This document shows, one piece after another, positions 12,080 to 24,164 of a DNA stretch of 64,000 nt. Source of the DNA: Strongylocentrotus droebachiensis (lineage: Eukaryota > Echinodermata > Echinoidea > Camarodonta > Strongylocentrotidae); contig JAVYIG010005387.1 in assembly GCA_035222895.1 (NCBI GenBank), positions 58,501 to 122,500 on the forward strand, in the 5' to 3' direction. The first letter of the stretch is position 1, and every line of letters starts with the position of its first letter. The notes beneath the pieces are model-generated. The model had not been told where the DNA came from. It searched no databases and saw only the letters and a program-made list of their open reading frames with translations. The position numbers and the translations under genes were made by a program.

Positions 12080-12348
12080 CTGAAAAGAGATTGTACAGAG
12101 GGGGGTGATTATAAGACAGAGGAATGAGAATCAACGATGCTGTAAAGGAGGAAGAAGAGAGATAGAGAAAGAGAGATGCACCTACATGTAGGATAATAAC
12201 AGCGTGAGATAAAACAGTACAAGATGAGCATTGGCAGGATAGAAGGAAAACATATGTAGAACATTGCTACGGATAGAGAGTGGAGAAAGAAAGACAGCCA
12301 AAGAGAGGGACAGATGGACAGAAGGACCGAGGGGGGTGAGAGACAGAC

Positions 12349-12383
<35 letters not shown>

Positions 12384-15300
12384 GAAAGAGGAGAGAGAAA
12401 TGTAGATCCATGAAGTGGATATGGGGTATACATGTACAATGAAACACAAGGATGACAGATAGGGAAAGAATTAAGAGAGAAATGGGGGGAAACAGGCAAA
12501 GTAAAGCCTCGGTCACAAATGCCATTACGAACTGCTACGAACGAACGATTTTCAGACAATGGAAATTGGGGAAGACAATGGAAAAACAGGGAGATTCGTA
12601 CGAAATTATCGTTCGTACAAAACTTTGTGACCGTAGCTTAAGAGAAAGCTTGAAGAAGAGGGGAGTGAGAGAAAGAGATGGGAAGGAATGCACACATACA
12701 GCAGCATCGATATGTATACATGAAGATGCATCAAAGATTATAGGAAAACTTGAGGGCTGGCAAAATGTAAAAGCACAATGAACAGCTTAAATAAGTACCG
12801 TAACTGCTCAACATTGTCTTCATCCATTCTAAAAGTGATTATGTAAGCAAATAAAGGCAGAGAAGTACATGTATGTATATCACCCATACATGTACTTTCA
12901 ATTTTTTCTTTTCGCATTCCTAACAAACTGAATCATGAAAATGATTTCATCCATTGCAATGGTTTATCAGAATTCAGAACATGACATAGCAAAAAAGTAT
13001 CATACATGTATCATGCTCTTCTATTGCTGGAAAAAGGATCTCATGTGAAAGATTCATTTTTAATAAATTGAGCTACATTGTAAATATTTTTTCCATTTCA
13101 ACTAAGTTCTTTTGAATCTAATCGTATATTTCATGGTTCATATTTCAAATGAACTTATCTCCAGAGAACATTGTACTTTGCCATTTATCCGCACTCTTTT
13201 TAGAGTATTTTTGGATGCAAACTCGTCTTTGGCTATTTGTTCAGATGATAAAAAACAAACAACCGCAGCCCCTCTACTCCCGCAGCCTGGCTGACGTCAA
13301 GAGACCCTAATTCAGATCAATACGATCTACGTAGGATTCTAGCTGTCTCAAGAGGCCTGATTGATATACATGTACTCAACAAACCACACACTGTATTTCT
13401 CTCATCCCTAAATTCCCTTTATATTGAATGATAACCCACTTACTTACTATACAATGATTGATAACTTTGGGATACCATTTTCATCAGCCGAGTGCCAGAA
13501 AGGCATAAGTTCATACCAATATTCACAGGGCAATGCTTTCCTGACTCTAAACAATCACTGTACATGTACATGTGTATTCAAGTTACACCAACACATGCTT
13601 TCCTCTATCAATGTGTCTGGTATGACATAGGCTTGTATCCATTTATTTCATCCAGTAATGAAAATCTCTCAGTATAACCATTGCATTAACTACTGGCTGT
13701 TTCTGATCTTACTATCATTATCACATGGATATACAGTCAAACCTGCCTTAGTGACCACCTGTCTACAAAGACCACATTTTTTTGTTTCCCTTGAAAATGG
13801 TTTCTCATTGAATCATGTACAGTACTAAATGAACCTGTCTACAAAGACCATGTTTTGTGTATCCCTTAGGCCATCACTATAGACAGGTTTGACTGTACAT
13901 GTACATGTACATGCATCTACAGAGTTTTAAGTTTCAGGACATGCAGTAACTCACAGAATCACCCAGTCACAGATACATGTACATTAGCTCAATAGGAATA
14001 GAACACATGTAGTATATGATTATGAATGATCAATAAAACATAAATAAAAAAAACTCACCATGGTATAGACCTCTAAGGCCTTCAGCTCTGGTTGTCTTTA
14101 TGAAACAATCTAACCTGAAAGATAGAAAGAAAAAAGATGAAATTGAGACAAATTGTTTAATAGGGTTACCATAGTGGTAATGGTTAACAACTTCACAAGG
14201 CTGGCTAACAGAATATGAATGATCCAGAGTAGATATTAACATCCTACTACAAGTTGCATTGTACATATTATATGAGCAAGCCCAAGAAATTTGGTCTTTC
14301 TTTGTCCCATACATAAAAAAGTATCATGGGATTATGAATGTTATTTTCCTTTGTCATTTGTCTGATCTCAGCTACAGTAATTTCTATCAGCTTAATACGA
14401 TCATCAAGTAAATTAACAACTTTGTTCAGTAATTTATCAGACAAGCTTTCAATATTTTATATTGATAATACTTACAAGTTGTTGTAGATGCGCTTTCCAT
14501 CAATAACTTGTTGATTTTGAAGCCTAGTCTTGACCAAGTCAATCGGGAAGGTACAAGTCACACCGACTACGCCAGCAACACAACCATTGATTACCTTGGC
14601 AGGAAGACTGTGGGAGGAGACAAATTAAAAAATTTGTGATAAAGACTAGATTGCAAAAATGTTAACAGTCAAACCTGGGCCCCATTTCACAAAACTTGCC
14701 ATCAGTGACAAATGACTTTTTTTTGTTATAAGCTACTGAAATCCTTGCTTCTGATTGGTTATCATCAGATTTGTCACTGGTTTCTGTCATTTGTCGTTGG
14801 AAAAAAGGTTTTGTGAAACGGGTCCCTGTATGCATTTTAGACACTGTCCAATTTTCCCTGACGATTCAAAACTATTGCTAGAAAGAATGCTTTGTCAGAC
14901 AATAATACATTTCAAAAGGGTTTTTTTTTCTTCTTCATTTTATGCAAGGTGTACATGTAAGCAGCTTTGCTCGGGACCTCCAGCTCTCCCCCCGCCCCCC
15001 TCCCAAACAATTTAAAATGGGTCTAGAAACATCAAAATAGCAACATCATAGGAAACTTCTTTCCTTCCTTCTCTTTCTCTCATTCTTTCTCTCACTCTCT
15101 CTCTCTCTCCCTCTCTCTCCATCTCTACAATTACCTAACATCAGACTATGCAAATATTAATGTACACACTATTCGACCGATACACTGAGAACCAAAGTTA
15201 CATGTGTCATGTATGCACAGGTACAGTATGTAAATGTAGTTGTGTAAACATGCAGTTTGGGGAAGGGAGAGCTTTTACATGTTAAAGGTCATATGACAAT

Positions 15301-18300
15301 ACAGAGTAATGAGAGTATACATGTATAATTGCAAGTCACGCTACATTTGTTTACATGAACATTCATTATATACTGTACGTGTAGCAACAATAAAAACATT
15401 TAATCAAACTATCGGTTTGCAAATTAAGGTAATTAAAGCAAGTACGCAGGGCACTGGTAAACAAACATGTTGAATACAAAGCTACACAAAACACTGACAT
15501 TGTGGCCTTATGTAATTATATTGTTTATTTGTAAAAAGTTAACCTATTCAATAGACCGTTTCCAATGTATGGATGTTTCTTTCATGGGGACCTGGTGACA
15601 AGGTATTCCATTACCTGTTATTAATGAACGAGCTACAATACTTTGATTCCAGTCTAAAATTATTTGTTACTACAGTGTGTCGCGCAAGCCTTCAGGTCGT
15701 CAAGAACAACATTTGTTTAAAAAGTACCTACATGTATGCATCAAATTGGAATATACATATGTTTATCAACCAGTCTATTACAATCCGTACGTCTCTCAAC
15801 CTGAATTTCTTCCACTGCCCCCTGCCCACCCCCCCCCCCCCCCCCGCCTATTGCTCCCTGCCCACTTGCCTTCTGCCCCGCCCCCCTGCCCCTCATCCAT
15901 TCTTCATCTTTTCAAGTACCTCCTTTGACATCTAAGGACAGGTAACACACAAACAAATTGCTAGTAATTTGCTGGCCCCAATTTTTCTCCCTCCCTCTCT
16001 CTCTCTCTCTCTCTCTGTTTCCCCTCCCCCTTTATCTCTCTTTCTCTCTCCCATTCCCTCTGTTTCCCCCTCCCTATCTGTGTTTCTTTCTCTCATTGTT
16101 TCTCTCTCTCTCTCTCTCATTTTCTCTCTCATTTGCTCTCTCTCTCTCCCCATCCCCCTCTCTCTCTCTCCCCATCCCCCTCTCTCTCTCTTCATCCCCC
16201 TCCCCCTCTCCCTCTCGCAAAATAGGACAGCCTACGTCATTCTCCCAATTGCAGCATGGCCAGACATAGCCTCTTGATATTCCTTCCACCCTTTCTAATT
16301 CATCATTCATACACTGTAGGATATTAGTTTTCTCCTGTATCATGTTCATGTACATGTACATGGATGCTTTTTACTCGATAGAGCACACAAAGAAGCATGA
16401 AGCATGCAGAATTAAATGCGTGGGCTAGCAAGGTTTCATCAAAATTATTATAAAATAGTCTGTACAGCATACACATATTATAACCTTAACTTTTAAAAAT
16501 GTATGCACAAAATATGTCCAACCTGTATGTAAATGGTATGGAAACTGGAAAGTTCTGTCTTTCTATCTTTAATCCCTATTTGGGAGAAGACAGATTGTCA
16601 TTAAAATTATGCTAGTTGTCATGGCCAATTCCAGAGATGTATTGGTGTTATTTTAGATGACCAGGGTTATCAGATTCAGGGGGAAAAATATTTAAACAAT
16701 TTTGGGGGCTACTTTTCAAGCTTGCTTACATGAAAATAACACTCTTTAATTTGCTTTGCATTGAACTCTATGCGAAATTTTGGGGGCTCTTCCATAACTT
16801 TCGGGGGCTGTTTTTGGCATTTCAGGGGCTAAGTCTTGGTAAAATTACAAGCACTCTTTAAGCTTGTAATCCATTTATAATCATTAAGTTACAACAATGC
16901 ATATTATTTAGATTACAGGTAGATTAGATTCGTTCCAAGGGCCCTTCACTCTTCTTTGTGGCTGGTCCAGGTCTGTCTTTTGTCACTTTACAGGTGTACC
17001 GGTCAATTTTCAATATCATTTATGGGCGTAAAAATATGGAATAGTATACCATACGATTTAAGAGGAATACGATCTAAAAATGCTTTTCGGAAGGGGTTAA
17101 CGAAACATCTAAATACTTTGAGTTAAACAAAAGTTAAGACTGTTTATAATGGCAAAAAGAAATCTCAGATTAGAGAATTTCTAAAAATATTACTAGATAA
17201 TGATATATTTTTTATTTTACTGTATGTTTGGTTTTGATACGGAAGTCGACACACGTTTGACTTCCATGTATATTAAGTAAGGAATATTTCTAAATGACTA
17301 TTCTATTTCTTTGTTTACTAATATAGTTTATGTTACATGTACATGTATATAATGTAGTATAGTAAAAAAAAAAAATAGTTTTAAAATTCTTGCCAAAGAC
17401 AGGGAACCAGACTCGACTAGCACTTGTGCTAACTTCTGGTACCCCCTTTAACAACAAAAGTGTACAGATAATATTTTATTCATTTATATACGACATACTT
17501 TGTAAAACAATATTTATATTATTCATGTGTTATGTTATCGATCTTGTGTTATATTGTTATTAAAGGTATTACAAAGTTTTGGTATGGGGTCATGAATTTG
17601 GTTCAAATTAACATATTGGAAGCATATGTGTTCCTACAATATTCATTGACCGTTGTCCCGGTTGAAATCGAATTCTAAAGTTATGAAATTATAAATAATA
17701 AACTCTTTATGTTGTATAGCTCCCTCTCAAGGTCAAGATATCAATTTAGCTATGAAACAATGTTTCTTGACTAAAATCGACCGATTAGCTATTCCCGTTT
17801 GGAAATTATATATCACAACTACATATTCTGAGATTTTCATGGTCGCAACTACCATTGTACGGACGTAGGCGCTATTTGAAATTTATCAAAAATTTACCGG
17901 GAGCACCGGTAAATTTGTATATTCAATTTTTCTCGAAAACAGAAGTGTTTTAGGGGTTAATTTTTTTAGTGCTTATAATACATCCACAGGGGCATCGAAA
18001 TATATCAAAATTGTAAAGATTCATTATCCAACCAATTTTCAAAATTTCCCAAAACTTTGTATTACCTTTAATCATGCTTGATACATTATGTTTTACTTGT
18101 TATTATTTTTGTTGTTAATAAACTCAAACTCAAACCTGCTTGTTGAGTAGGGGACTTGGTCACAACTGACTGTGCCCCGAATCCTGACCTCCACCCCCCC
18201 CCCCCCCCCATCCCTGTGTGATTGATTTGTTTTGAAAAAAGTTGAAGAAATGTGTCTTTAATGTCTTACGGTAAGTGACATCCTCTTTCTCCATCAAATT

Positions 18301-20021
18301 TTGGGGACTTCAAACACTTTTATAGAGGGGCTTTACTTTTATGAAGACTGCATGTCACAATTCAGCAGACTTTGACAATGAGTGTCTTTACTTTAACCCC
18401 CATGACAAACATGCAGGTACACAAGTGATTACTTCATAACTGCCTGATAATCTTGACATTATTGACAAGTACTTGTACCTGTATAATCCTGTCAGATACT
18501 TAAAGGGCAATCCAACCCTTGTGATATACTGATATTAAAGTTCATTGGTATGAAAGCAGAAAAATAAGAACGGGCGAGTTTGAAAAAAAAGGTCAATAAT
18601 ATAGGGAGATAAGAATTTTTTAATATATGAGATCACTGAATCAAATCGCAAACTGGAAAATTGGCCAATTCCACAGAGTAGACTCTCCCGCGGACGATGC
18701 CACCGGGCACCGGTCACCGGTACCCCGAGGGGAGGGTTCAGGAGGAGATAGCTGCACCAACTTCGGTCGGCGATCTCATTAAAAAACAATAGAATACAAA
18801 GGCTGGCGGAGACGTCATGCCCCCCGCGGAGTATTAGCGTATTACTTACTGTGACTGTAGGTCCTCCAAAAGGGAAGACCCTCCTAAATCATGCATTTTG
18901 AGAAATTGACATTTCCATCATAATATGTCTTGTCTGATTCTTGAAACAAATTGAAAAGTAGTGAGGCACTTCATCACAGTGACATTACCGATTCAGCCAA
19001 TTTGAAGAGCCCATATAGTGATTACAATTTTCAAAAATTCATAACTTTTTTACATTTTTGTCAGATTTCATTTGAACTTTCACCGGTCCGCTACTCATTT
19101 TTCTACTTTCTTTTAGAATTGTTGTCTGTCAATGACAGACCACCTAACAAGGATGACATTGATCCGTAAGCACTAATCAATTGAAGCAAAAACCAAGTAA
19201 AAGTTTCACGTTCACAATCACATACACATAACTGTACATTATCCTAGTAACAAAATATGATTACATACAGTGGCATTATGATTATATAAATGTAAATGCA
19301 AGAAGCTATTTACTGGAGTACAGTAGTTGACATTAACATGATCAATACATTTTCAATGTTACCAATTCAAAGTTTCAAACAGCATTAACTAAGAGCCTGG
19401 AAGCACTGATTTACTGTCTGAATTTGTTTTCAACATGAACAAAAATAACTGCATGCAAGCACAATTTTTTTGGCTGGAAAAAATTGTGGGGAACAAATAC
19501 CATGGGAAACAAAACAACAACAAACTTGTTGGAAAACAATTGTGCTACCTGTCCACATATTGAAGTTCTATCTTATCTTTGGATTCCGCATGACTTCATA
19601 AATAATGAATTACATGTGAGATAAAAGAAATAAATATCTTCAGTCATATACACTGTACAATTATAAAATATGGAGTATGATATTTCTTTAGTAACAAATA
19701 CAATATACATGTTACAGACTCAAGATCATAATATATTGATAGTAGAGTGCATTTCTTATTTCGGGGCATAGATGAAAAACGCCCCCCAAAAGTGGTTCTT
19801 TTTTAATACAGAACTCAAAACTAAGAATTAAAAAAAATATCGGTAGCCGATATTTTGTAACACACTTGGTGACTTGGCCATACATTCACATACAGAGCAG
19901 ATATTATTTTTAGTGAGAACAAAATTTATCACACACATAAAAAGGATAGACTGTAGAAATTTAGGAGAAAGCAGGCAAAGGGTGAAATAATTGAAAGTAT
20001 TACTTACTTAATGTCGCCCAT
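11989..20021 (-). CDS. SLC25A22: Mitochondrial glutamate carrier, SLC25A22/A18-like (5' four exons, partial)
   Basis: This gene encodes an inner-membrane carrier of the SLC25 family, most like the H+/glutamate symporters GC1 and GC2. Exons join in frame: 20008-20021, 14476-14607, 14059-14114 and 11989-12079 (293 nt, 97 codons plus 2 nt). The start MGDIN is followed by [12 protein letters not shown], as in vertebrate GC1. The first carrier signature [10 protein letters not shown] (P-x-D-x-x-K-x-R) is intact. EGLRGLYHG has His where Lys or Arg is usual. [18 protein letters not shown] closes the first repeat. All introns have GT/AG ends. Repeats two and three (about 200 residues) are not visible downstream, so they should lie beyond the left edge. 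The family's usual length is about 320 residues. The substrate is inferred from similarity of the N-terminal third only. Confidence 0.85.
12100..12500. repeat. Purine-rich tract with (GA)n
   Basis: AG-rich simple sequence, with a pure GA run at about 12359-12392, in carrier intron 3. Overlapping minus-strand frames are Ser/Leu low-complexity artefacts. Confidence 0.8.
12502..12641. mobile_element. Short MITE with cggtcacaaa ends
   Basis: The left end taaagcctcggtcacaaa and the complement of the right end (ttaagctacggtcacaaa) match over 18 bp with few differences. The interior includes the inverted words cgaacgaac and gttcgtac. It is about 140 bp and non-coding, inside carrier intron 3. Confidence 0.7.
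13734..13895. mobile_element. TA-flanked mariner-like MITE
   Basis: Ends are CAGTCAAACCTG and its complement CAGGTTTGACTG, each flanked by TA (13732-13733 and 13896-13897). Two internal gtctacaaagacca words appear. TA duplication and this end resemble Tc1/mariner-derived MITEs. It lies in intron 3 of the carrier gene. Confidence 0.8.
14059..14114 (-). CDS. SLC25A22: Carrier exon 3 (matrix helix of repeat one)
   Basis: The exon is 56 nt between acceptor CTTTCAG and donor GTGAGT. It encodes [19 protein letters not shown]. Spacing to YNN upstream equals that in GC1. Confidence 0.9.
14476..14607 (-). CDS. SLC25A22: Carrier exon 2 (first transmembrane helix and signature)
   Basis: Acceptor CTCCTCCCACAG and donor GTAAGTATT flank 132 nt. 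The exon encodes [18 protein letters not shown], the [13 protein letters not shown] signature and GKRIYNN. This is the odd-numbered helix and matrix loop of repeat one. Confidence 0.9.
14677..14826. mobile_element. cccgtttcacaaa MITE, copy 2
   Basis: Opens gggccccatttcacaaaac and closes gttttgtgaaacgggtccc. Internal blocks tgacaaatgac and atccttgcttctgattggtt match copies at 5993 and 22327. It lies in carrier intron 1. Confidence 0.85.
15060..16220. repeat. Pyrimidine tracts and (CT)n microsatellites
   Basis: CT-rich tracts at 15060-15125 and 15985-16220, and a C-rich block at 15825-15890, lie in the 5.4-kb carrier intron 1. No exon was found between 14830 and 16980. Confidence 0.8.
16985..17555 (+). 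pseudogene. LINE 3' end (RT C-terminus and 3' UTR)
   Basis: The plus strand encodes [20 protein letters not shown] and then a Lys/Arg-rich end [13 protein letters not shown] before a stop at about 17124. The pattern G-x-K-x-W-N-x-(I/L)-P is the usual C-terminal end of many invertebrate LINE ORF2 proteins. The 3' UTR carries gactagcacttgtgcta, shared with the element at 40420-40965. It is interrupted by a MITE, and its tail (ttaataaactcaaactcaaa) resumes at 18072. Confidence 0.75.
17560..18071. mobile_element. TTAA-flanked MITE, family 1, copy 2
   Basis: TTAA lies at 17560-17563 and 18068-18071, with ends AGGTATTACAAAGTTTTGG. The body is the inverse of 2862-3360. It sits inside the 3' UTR of a LINE, so it is younger than the LINE insertion. 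Confidence 0.85.
18504..19170. repeat. Possible TTAA-type element
   Basis: The left edge is TTAA followed by AGGGCAATCCAACCC. An internal ctttcaccggtccgct block resembles ctttcaccgaccgcttt in the element at 38226-38737. The right boundary is not clear. No gene is supported. Confidence 0.4.
20008..20021 (-). CDS. SLC25A22: Carrier exon 1 (start codon, 14 nt coding)
   Basis: The exon reads ATGGGCGACATTAA followed by the donor GTAAGT. It ends in phase 2, and AA plus the T of exon 2 makes Asn. The start is supported by exact frame continuity into LPAKVING and by its match in position to GC1. The 5' untranslated region extends to higher coordinates. Confidence 0.8.
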
Positions 20022-20340
20022 TCCAACGCTCTCTCCGTGATATATATTCTAAGCTTGAACACAACAAGGATGGTAAAGTACACTCTATGGGCTGTCCAAT
20101 AACAACACAGGTCTGGGTTCACGTTTCGATCTCCCTCAACTCTCCCTCACCGCGCGCCAACGATGATGACTGGAATTCTTCTCCTCGAGAAATGCAGCCG
20201 TGTATCCAGATCCCCGGGTGAGAAAAGAAGATTGGGACAGTAGAGGACGGAGACGAGGGACGTTTCTTCGTGAGTGTAGCAGAACAGAGTATGGAGAGCT
20301 GTTGCGAGAGAGAGAGGAGACACGATAGCATGAATGCGTG
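20022..20340 (-). promoter_or_regulatory. Probable 5' UTR and proximal promoter of the carrier gene
   Basis: This is sequence just upstream of the start codon, read on the minus strand. It contains a reversed CCAAT word (TTATTGGAC, about 20094-20102) and GC-richer DNA (20140-20300) than its surroundings. No TATA box at a sensible distance is clear. The transcription start was not determined. Confidence 0.35.
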
Positions 20341-20920
20341 GTTTAAAACGAATGAATGAAAGAAAGATGCAGACAGATCTCTGTATAGATTTGTAAACTA
20401 ATCAATGATGTCTGTTTCTAGGCAGATCAATGGACCGTACTATAGCCCAGCCTTTCAGTCAATCACACCAGGGTTTGTGAGTATCCCTGATCACACCATA
20501 CACCGGCCGGCCTTTACGACTTGTGCTGATGCATGCATAGCTGAGTAGTCTCTCAAATCAGACTCTACCTTCATTCTTTGACAAAAAATAGAATTCATTT
20601 CTGTTGTGAAGCAGCCAAAACTTATACAAAGCAACCATAGCTGTGCCATATACCTTTCCAAAAACATTTACTTCAATGTTTGTCATCTGTTCATATTTTA
20701 TTTTTATTTTTAAATTACAGCTTAGAATCTGCAGCCTGCGTACATGTACATATGTACAATGTACATGATGGACTTCATAGACTAGTTTGTGCAGCACTGC
20801 ACTGCATGGTCATTTTGCATAACTTCACACCGAGTGTAAAGTAGGTAGTCTTCATGAACAGACCCTGTGTGAGACTGAGAGCTGCAATGATTGTGATTGG
20901 TCAAGTCTGGAAGACTAATA

Positions 20921-21454
20921 CTCTTTTCACACGGGTTTTGCTTAATCGCGTACTTTGCTTAGCCCTGTACTATCCTTAACCCCGGACTATTTGTTTTGGC
21001 TTTTCACACACGCTGTTTTTAGTCCCGTACTAGCGCCTATTCCGGAATAAGAAAATTCAACTTGTTCTCACTGCAATTCGTTAGCCCCGGATATCGTGAA
21101 TGTTATGATTGGACATACTTCACATCTGGCCAGCTGCGATACGCTCCATTGCGTAGTAACGGACTATTTTTCGTTTCTGTTCTCATTCATTTGCTTGGCA
21201 CCGCAATTGCGGGGTTAGCAGGAGTTAGCACCACAATTGCGGAGTTAGCCCTGCTATTTTGCAGGGTTAGTTAACCCCGTACTATAGGTGGGGTTAGCCA
21301 ACTTTAGCCCACTTTGGTAAAAGCCAATCTGAACAGAAAGTGGAATAGGCTTAACCCCGTACTATACATGTAGGTGGGGCTAAGACCCCCCCCCCCCCCC
21401 CTTAACCCCACCTATAGTACGGGGTTAAGCAACATATTCCCAGTGTGAAAACAG
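20921..21454. mobile_element. TA-flanked MITE with ttaaccccgtactata repeats
   Basis: Ends CTCTTTTCACAC and the complement of CTGTTTTCACACTGG are flanked by TA. The interior repeats ttaaccccgtactata-like words in both orientations, ending with a long hairpin around a C run (21380-21425). It is non-coding. Confidence 0.7.
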
Positions 21455-21879
21455 TATTAATGTAGTACTACCTAGCTTTCTACAGATGTTAGGATTATTT
21501 AGTCTTACATATTCCAGAAACTAGAATCAGTATCATTGAGAGGAGGAAAATTCCCCTTGCCATTGAATTTTGAAACTAGGCAATTGTACAGATTGTACAA
21601 ATGTTTAAAAGGAAACCTGCCTCTCTGGCTGAATCAAGATTAATTTTGTATTATCTTGTAGACATAATATCTTTGCACTTGTTGATAAACACCTACAAAT
21701 GCAAATGAATGTTTTTTGTTGCTGGTGTTTTTTTTTTGTTTAATGTTTTTTAATTGCAACGTTCAAATAAACTCTTGAAAATATGAGAGTATTCCATTCT
21801 CCCTAGCACACTCAGGAGTCTGTCCAGGTAAACTGCATGTACAGTACTGTACAGTACCGGTATGTACTTTGCTACTTCC

Positions 21880-21885
21880 ACACAC

Positions 21886-21921
<36 letters not shown>

Positions 21922-21960
21922 CTCCCTCCCCCTCTTTTTCTTACTCTCTCTCTCTCTAGC
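21880..21960. repeat. (CT)n microsatellite
   Basis: A CT dinucleotide run at about 21889-21920 followed by CT-rich DNA. The Arg/Glu-rich minus-strand frame over it is a composition artefact. Confidence 0.9.
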
Positions 21961-22326
21961 TCTGTCATTTTTAAAGTCCAATCACATTTTCCATCCATGT
22001 AAGTTCACACAAAAGTTAACATTTTCCTAATCTCAACCTTGAATTCCTTAAAAAGAATATACATTTAATTATAAAGATTTTTTTTCTTCTTCACGACAAG
22101 ACATTTTCTGTTGAAGACAGAGCAAAATATTTGTTATATAATTAGACCAAACAGAGTCAATTCTTAACTGTATTCACATAAGTTTATCAGAAGTCCATAT
22201 TCCAAATCCAAGCTACATGTGTATAAAATAAACAAAGAAAATAAATGTGAACTTGAATCATTTTCATATTTCAACAGATACAATGTATATTTCATCAATT
22301 AATTTTTCAATGAACTCCAAGTATCA

Positions 22327-22471
22327 GGGCCCCTTTTCACAAAACTTGACACAGTGACAAATGACGTTATTTGTTTAAGCTAGTGAAATCCTTGCTTCTT
22401 ATTGGTTATCAGCAAATTTGTCCTGATTTTTGTAATCTGTCATTGAAAAAAGGCTTTGTGAAATGGGTCCC
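22327..22471. mobile_element. cccgtttcacaaa MITE, copy 3
   Basis: Begins gggccccttttcacaaaac and ends ctttgtgaaatgggtccc, with the internal tgacaaatgac and atccttgcttctt blocks of the other two copies. It is non-coding. Confidence 0.85.
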
Positions 22472-23156
22472 TGAACAGTAAACTATCAAGCTACCCTTTT
22501 TTCTGTTTAAAATGTACTGTTTTGGACACAGATGGCAGTATTACAAAACTAGGACTCATGGCATGCAATTCAACTTCAAGCTCAACACCAAACAGTGACT
22601 GCTTTTTCTCTAGAACACATGCTGGAAAGTCAGGTCAATATAGAGTTTGACCCCCTCCCCCACCCCCCCCCCCCAAAAAAAAAAGTTTATTCAATGGGTT
22701 TTTGTAGTGTTTTACAATGTACATCAGGAACAACATGCTAAAAATATAAGTAAATCAGACCCCCGGAATGTGTTATAACCATATTTACATTAATATTTAC
22801 CCTAAAGCTGTAGTTATTAAGACTAAAAGTATATTCTAGAGATTAGGATAGTTTACTAGATTAGGGTATGGCTTGTATGATTATAAAGGATTAAAGTAGC
22901 CTTATATTCGATACAGTACCTAAGATGGCCGCCACTTTCCAATTCAGGATGGCTGCCAGAACCTGAAATTAGAAATCATCCATGCTACAGAGGAAATTTT
23001 GTGTCAATACTGAGGCCTTTCAGGTCGAAAAACACATTCAGACAGTACGGGTATGTACATGTTCTATTATGGTGGTCAAGAAACCTGAAAATCCATCATA
23101 TTGTCCAAAATAGTGAATAAATTATATGAATTAATTAATTAAATTTTTTTTTTTCT

Positions 23157-24160
23157 TGTCCTCTTACCGAGGTGTTTTATTTCACATATTTCACATTTCA
23201 TATATATTTACATCATTTTACATTTTAACATAATAAAAAAAAAGACAAAGCATTTAAATAAATAGTTATAACCTTAACATTTCTTGAAAAATTTCTTTGT
23301 GTTTCGTTAATAGAAAACTTTGTTTATTTGCTATGTAATATCGTAGTTTTGATTTGAAATTAATAAACAGACTTTTACTATTGTACTCTTTTCCATCACA
23401 CCGAAGTTTAATATACATTATGTATATTATGTATTGTCCTAAAATTAACAAGAAGTTTATCACAAAATTTCCCTTTTTTTCAATAAAATAACCTATTACT
23501 AACGCTTTTTCATTAATTTTTATTTGTTCATGAAAGTAATTATAATATAAGTTTTCAATAATTTTCCAAAAAACTCTAACCTTGTTACATTTTAACAAAA
23601 CATGAAAAGTATTTTCTGTTTCTTTACATATATCACACTGGTCATTTTCCATTATACGCCATCTGCATAAATTTAGTTTTGAAGGAAATATGTTATGCAA
23701 TATTTTAAAATTAACTTGCTTTATCATATTATTTCCTATTTGTTGAAATTTAAAATTGAATACATTCTGCCATTTAAAAGAAACCGGTAAGTTCAAGTAA
23801 TATTCCCAGTAACGTGTAACATTTGGTTTTTGAAGTTTTTGTTTCAGGAGGGATAAATAATAATGTTTCGTCTTGAAACTAGATATATCAACAAAATCTC
23901 CTGTAGCTACCTCAATTAGATTTGAATCGTTTTGCTTACTAATTAATTCAACATTCTGTCGAGCGTATAATTTATTCAACCAATCGCATGGGAAACATTT
24001 CTTCAATTTTGCATATTCGAACTCAAATAATAATTGATGAATACCAACTTTTCTATTTAACATAAACGAGTTTTTCCAAATACCATTTGATATTACGTGT
24101 TTTACTTTAGAAATTCCAGCTACGTACCACTTTGAAAACGATAATGTAGAATTCTTGATT
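23157..24160 (-). pseudogene. 5'-truncated LINE ORF2 C-terminus with CCHC zinc knuckle
   Basis: An open frame of about 297 codons (its ATG-started part is 23266-24063, 265 aa) encodes the C-terminal region of a non-LTR retrotransposon ORF2. CDICKETENTFHVLLKC gives the C-x2-C-x7-H-x4-C zinc-binding motif of the zf-RVT domain (C143, C146, H154, C159 from the ATG). The frame is open upstream of that ATG (FSKWYVAGISKVKHVISNG) until a stop near 24155. The RT catalytic domain is absent, so the copy is 5' truncated. The 23105-23265 DNA after the stop is its 3' UTR. Architecture suggests an L1/Tx1-like or related clade. Confidence 0.85.
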
Positions 24161-24164
24161 AATT

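Noticed and set aside
14030..14314. Full 94-codon minus-strand frame as a gene
   Set aside because: Only 14059-14114 is coding, as carrier exon 3; the rest is intron sequence.
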